From Setophaga petechia (taxonomy: Eukaryota > Chordata > Aves > Passeriformes > Parulidae), in the NCBI GenBank assembly GCA_024362935.1, contig JANCRA010000003.1, positions 35,711,291 to 35,775,290 on the forward strand: a DNA stretch of 64,000 nt, given 5' to 3'. The position numbers and the translations under genes were made by a program. Shown here one piece after another: positions 60,401 through 64,000 of this stretch. Position 1 is the first letter of the stretch; each line of letters opens with the position of its first letter. Under the pieces are notes generated by a model. The model saw only the letters and a list, made by a program, of their open reading frames with translations. It had not been told where the DNA came from and made no database searches.

Positions 60401-63400
60401 ACAGAAGCAAAAAGATCATCCTTCATTCCAGGGCTGCCTTAAGATAACAAGGTTTTCATGGACTTTGACTCAGTCTGTTGTGCTCCTTCAGGGAATTTTA
60501 GCTTTAACTTACTTACTCTCCACGAAACCAAAACATCATTGTAGTCATAGTCCTTCTCGAAAGCAGGAATGTCTGAGAGTTACTTTCAGAGAGGCATAAA
60601 CAGGGTTCCCTAAAAGCAGGCGATATTGGGATAAGAATGCTCATGCAGATAATTTCAAAATACTCATTTAAGCAAAAATGCTGCAGGTGGGAATCTGGCA
60701 TAAGCAGTCATTTTTGGCATAGAGGTATCTGAACTGGGAAGCACATCATTTACCCCTGACATTAAGAAAAAGTGTTTCAGAAGGTCCTAACTTATTAAGA
60801 GAACTGGGCAAACTGCCTTTGCCGGTGTTTTAAGAACAAAATCAACACTTTCACTGAAATAACAGTGTTCATTATCCTTTTTCAGAAAAAATATCAAAAT
60901 AAAATTGAAATTTGTAAAGAGGCAACTAGAAAGATTTGAAAATCCATATAAAAACATAGAGAGGGATCTAGAGAAAAGGTTCTTTTACAAGCAAAAGAAA
61001 GCAGATGAGCAAGAATAGAAGAAGGTAGACATAAGCACACCTGTGTAAGAAATCATTTAGGCATCCCTAATGACCTCAGATTAAAACATAGCTCTACAGG
61101 AATTTGAAAGACATGGCCTTGTCTTGAGATCTTGCTTGCAAAATAGTGCTCACAGGAATGCAAAAGTACCCAGCAGAGATTTATGGACAGCAGAAGTACT
61201 CTTCATAGTCAAACATGGTTTTTGACATGGTGTTACCCAGTGGCTGTTTTAGTGGTATTTTGTGCTGTCCTCTGAAGCAATAAAAGATGGGCTCAATGAC
61301 AAACCTTTTGTGTAAGCCAGTGTGGCAATTCCTGTGCTAGAGTGCTGCACTGATAAGGTGCTGACATATGTTTCTTGTTCTAATCCACTAAGGGAAATCC
61401 ATTTTTCCTTTCTAGAAGTCACCGGTTTTGCTTCATTTTTTCCACTGAAAAAATCTCCCAATAATTTACCCGTATATTGCTCAAGAAAGTGCCTGCAAAC
61501 AGTGCTTGCTGCAGTACTGAACAAGAGGAGCCTCCTGTCTGACTTCTCTGAAGCAGCTGAATTTCTGGGGCCACAGGCTCACTTTTTCAAAAAAGACAGC
61601 CTCATATGCCAGGTCAGTCAGAGAGGCTGCCTCTGTTCACTGCTAAATTTGAATTAAGGATTTTTCTATTCTTTGTTGTTCAATGACTTTGGAATTTTAA
61701 AGAATAGAATAAATTGCAGTGGCCAAATTTCTGCATTCAAAACAAACTAGCACCAAGAAGGGAGTAATTAGTCAGATGAATTAGTCTGTGGAGAGGGAGT
61801 CAATCTGGGAATCACGTGCTTAAGAGAGCAATCACAGAGCTCTAGAGATAGACTCATGGGTGGGTTTTCCAGGGACTGGGGAAATTACTGAGGCAGCCAG
61901 ACCAGTAACAGCTGCTGTAACAAAAGCACAAATTAGATGCCAGGCCCTGTGAGCTCAGGAGGAAATACAAATGAGGATCTGACACTGAACTCAGGAGGCA
62001 CTGACGTCAACAGTGTTGCACCAGGAATGCTCTTGGCCCCTCTGCAAACCTAGCTCCACCAGAATTCCCCCTGCAAATTCCCTGGATCTCCCATCCAAAC
62101 CGTCTGCCCTTTGAAGCCACAGACCCCTTTCGTGTTTGTCTGTTGAGAACACGAGGGGTTGAAAGCCTGCTTTCCACTTTGCATCCCACCGCACAGCGTA
62201 CGGCGTCTGCAGCAATTAAACCCAACTGGCTGGGGCTGCATTGATCCCAGCTGCTGAGTGAAGCCCAGGCTGGAACCAGGCTATGAGCTCCTGCTTCAGG
62301 GTTTCACTGCAAGCTCTAGCGAAGGCCAGGTCTGCTCAAGTTCACAAATGATTTGACAAACCAGGTCATGCTTTAATCACATCTGACTGTTTTGAGAGGA
62401 AAAAATGTGCAGTGTGGAGAGATCAAGAAGGTTTTTGGGGGTTTTTTTGGTTTTGTTTCGGAGGTTTTTTAGGTTTTGTTTTTTTCCTCTGAGAAGAAAC
62501 CCGCTTTGTGTGTGAGAGCTCAATAAATATCCAGGCAGCTCAGGGCAGCCACAGTTGTTGGGAATTTCACTCCCATTTCCCTGGGTGGGCTGGGTTGTGA
62601 GCCAGGCTCCGAGCTGGAATTTTAGGCCACAATTTGGACAGGCATGTGAAAAATTTGATCTCAATAACAATGAGCAAGCAGAACATGCTCAAAGCCCCCT
62701 TCCAGAAACAACTGTGTTGGAGCAATAACAAAGACCTGCATGAGAGTTTTAACTTAGCAAGTTCAGCCCCATCTCGGAGAGCTGCCTGGTCTGGGGTAGT
62801 CTCTCTGGAAGGACAACTTTTCCTCTAAGGCTTTTAGCTTTCTAGATCCTGGTAAATATTGTAGAAGGTGGTACACCATGTACAGACTCACACCTCTGTG
62901 TCAGATCCCTAAAGACAACACACACTGAGAAGAACAGGTATCTTTCAAACCTACAGCTGTAACAAGCAAACACCTGGGCATTTTGTATTTTCAGAGGAGG
63001 TCTGAGCCAGTGGAGGTTTTGGCAAGAGGGAGCAGCTTTATGCCTGTTCGGTACAGCACAAGGCACCGAGTCACAAGGGATGTTTTATCTGCAGAGACTC
63101 CGTGTTTCAACAGGTCCCTTGCGTATGGCCCTGCGGAGCGTATCGCAGTACAAACAGGGAGCAGGTGGAGCCTCAGGAGCCCATGAGACTTTTCCAGCTG
63201 TGAGACTACACAGAGCCAAAGGGGAAGCCACAACAGCTGCTGTCCCATGGGGTCCTGCCAGACCCCCAGGTATCACCTGCAAATCTGGGAAGAGCTCACA
63301 TCTGGCTCTGATCATCCCCCTCATCACTCCTCATTTACTTTTTGCTAAACCAGGAAAAACTTCCCCTTTTCTACTCTATTCACAAACCAGCCTGCCTTCT

Positions 63401-63450
63401 GCCTGACTTCTAGTCCCCTTCTCCTTTGGTTTGGATTTCACCTATGTGTT

Positions 63451-63897
63451 TGTCATGGCTTAGGAATGCTACTCCCCAGTTCAGTGCCCCTACTGAGACT
63501 CTCAAATCACATGCCACTCTCTTGCTCCCCTTTCTCCTCCCCGTTCCTGCTCCGGTGGAATGGAGTGGAGAATTGAGACACAAAAGATGAAGATCATGGG
63601 ATGAGATAAGAACAATTTACTGGAAACAGCAATGATATAAGAAAAAAACAGTAACAGCAACAATGTTTATTACAAAAGTACACAAAAGAGAGGGTGATTC
63701 ACATGCAAAAATGCTCACCACAGACCCCAAGACAATGAAGAACGGTGGATGGCTTATCCTCCCCTCCTGCCCACCACATTTTTTTGGTCAGAAGCCACAC
63801 CCTTCTTTTACTAACCCAGAGAATTCCTTTCCTCCACCCTCAACAACCATGTGAGGTGGTATAGACTAACAACTGTCTCATGGCCAAAACTAGGACA
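63451..63897 (-). mobile_element. Solo LTR of an avian ERVL-like endogenous retrovirus
   Basis: Read on the minus strand it begins TGTCCTAGTTTTGGCCATGA and ends CCTAAGCCATGACA, a TGTC...GACA arrangement typical of LTRs, 447 nt long. An AATAAA lies inside it at 63671-63666, followed by a stretch resembling R-U5. The ending resembles avian ERVL LTRs in my memory. There is no adjoining primer-binding site or viral gene, so it is a solo LTR. The flanks (TATGTGTT and GAGATGCT) do not form a clear target-site duplication. Confidence 0.72.
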
Positions 63898-64000
63898 GAG
63901 ATGCTACTCCCTCACAAAAAATATCAAAGAGTGCATGCACTTTCCTGGGATAATGTGCAAGGGCAATTCTTACTCATCACCCATGTGCCTCAGCTTAAAA

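Larger units (their letters stand above)
46931..63450. other. Region upstream of ACCS, no gene recognised
   Basis: About 16.5 kb without a convincing coding exon. A small GC-rich patch at 48400-48720 has CpGs and open frames but no recognisable protein. I looked for ALKBH3, the next gene in the human order, and saw no matching exon. It contains the A31 run, the AAT repeat, the old CR1 remnant, a perfect 18-bp palindrome at 58649-58666 and a T/G-rich tract at 62429-62487. Confidence 0.6.

Noticed and set aside
62000..62240. Three overlapping open minus-strand frames
   Set aside because: Several frames open over the same bases is a composition effect. None matches a known protein.

Overview
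The window is from a vertebrate nuclear genome, almost certainly a bird. Evidence: split genes with GT-AG introns, CpG-island promoters, CR1-family LINE fragments, and an avian-type ERVL-like solo LTR at the right edge. Two protein-coding genes are supported, both on the minus strand and head to tail. ACCS-like comes first (right), then EXT2 (left), the same relative order and orientation as ACCS-EXT2 on human 11p11.2.

Layout from right to left, in the direction of transcription: (1) 63898-46931, no coding exon recognised; a solo LTR (63451-63897), a degraded CR1 (~53770-54440), an A31 run and some AT-rich microsatellite. (2) 46930-31631, an ACCS-like gene of 15 coding exons. The exon lengths sum to 2667 nt, giving an uninterrupted 888-residue product. 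Its first coding exon encodes a trihelix Myb/SANT-like DNA-binding domain. The second encodes a basic stretch and a long charged coiled coil. The remaining 13 encode a complete fold-type I PLP enzyme of the ACC-synthase-like family with its key catalytic residues in place. (3) 31630-23760, an 8 kb intergenic region with MEF2-like sites, an imperfect hairpin, a 28-nt exact repeat pair, a CR1 3' end and a (GGGAT)31 array. (4) 23755-1, the 5' half of EXT2: CpG-island promoter, non-coding exon 1, then six coding exons (391 residues). The remaining exons, including the C-terminal GT64 domain, lie beyond the left edge.

The most notable finding is the in-frame junction of a nuclear-type SANT/coiled-coil module to a class I aminotransferase-like enzyme. 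The architecture parallels bacterial MocR/GabR regulators, which join a DNA-binding head to an aminotransferase fold. This suggests a PLP-binding DNA-associated protein in birds. The fusion rests on compatible splice phases and needs transcript confirmation. EXT2 itself is an ordinary conserved heparan sulfate polymerase gene and shows no sign of functional linkage to its neighbour beyond synteny.
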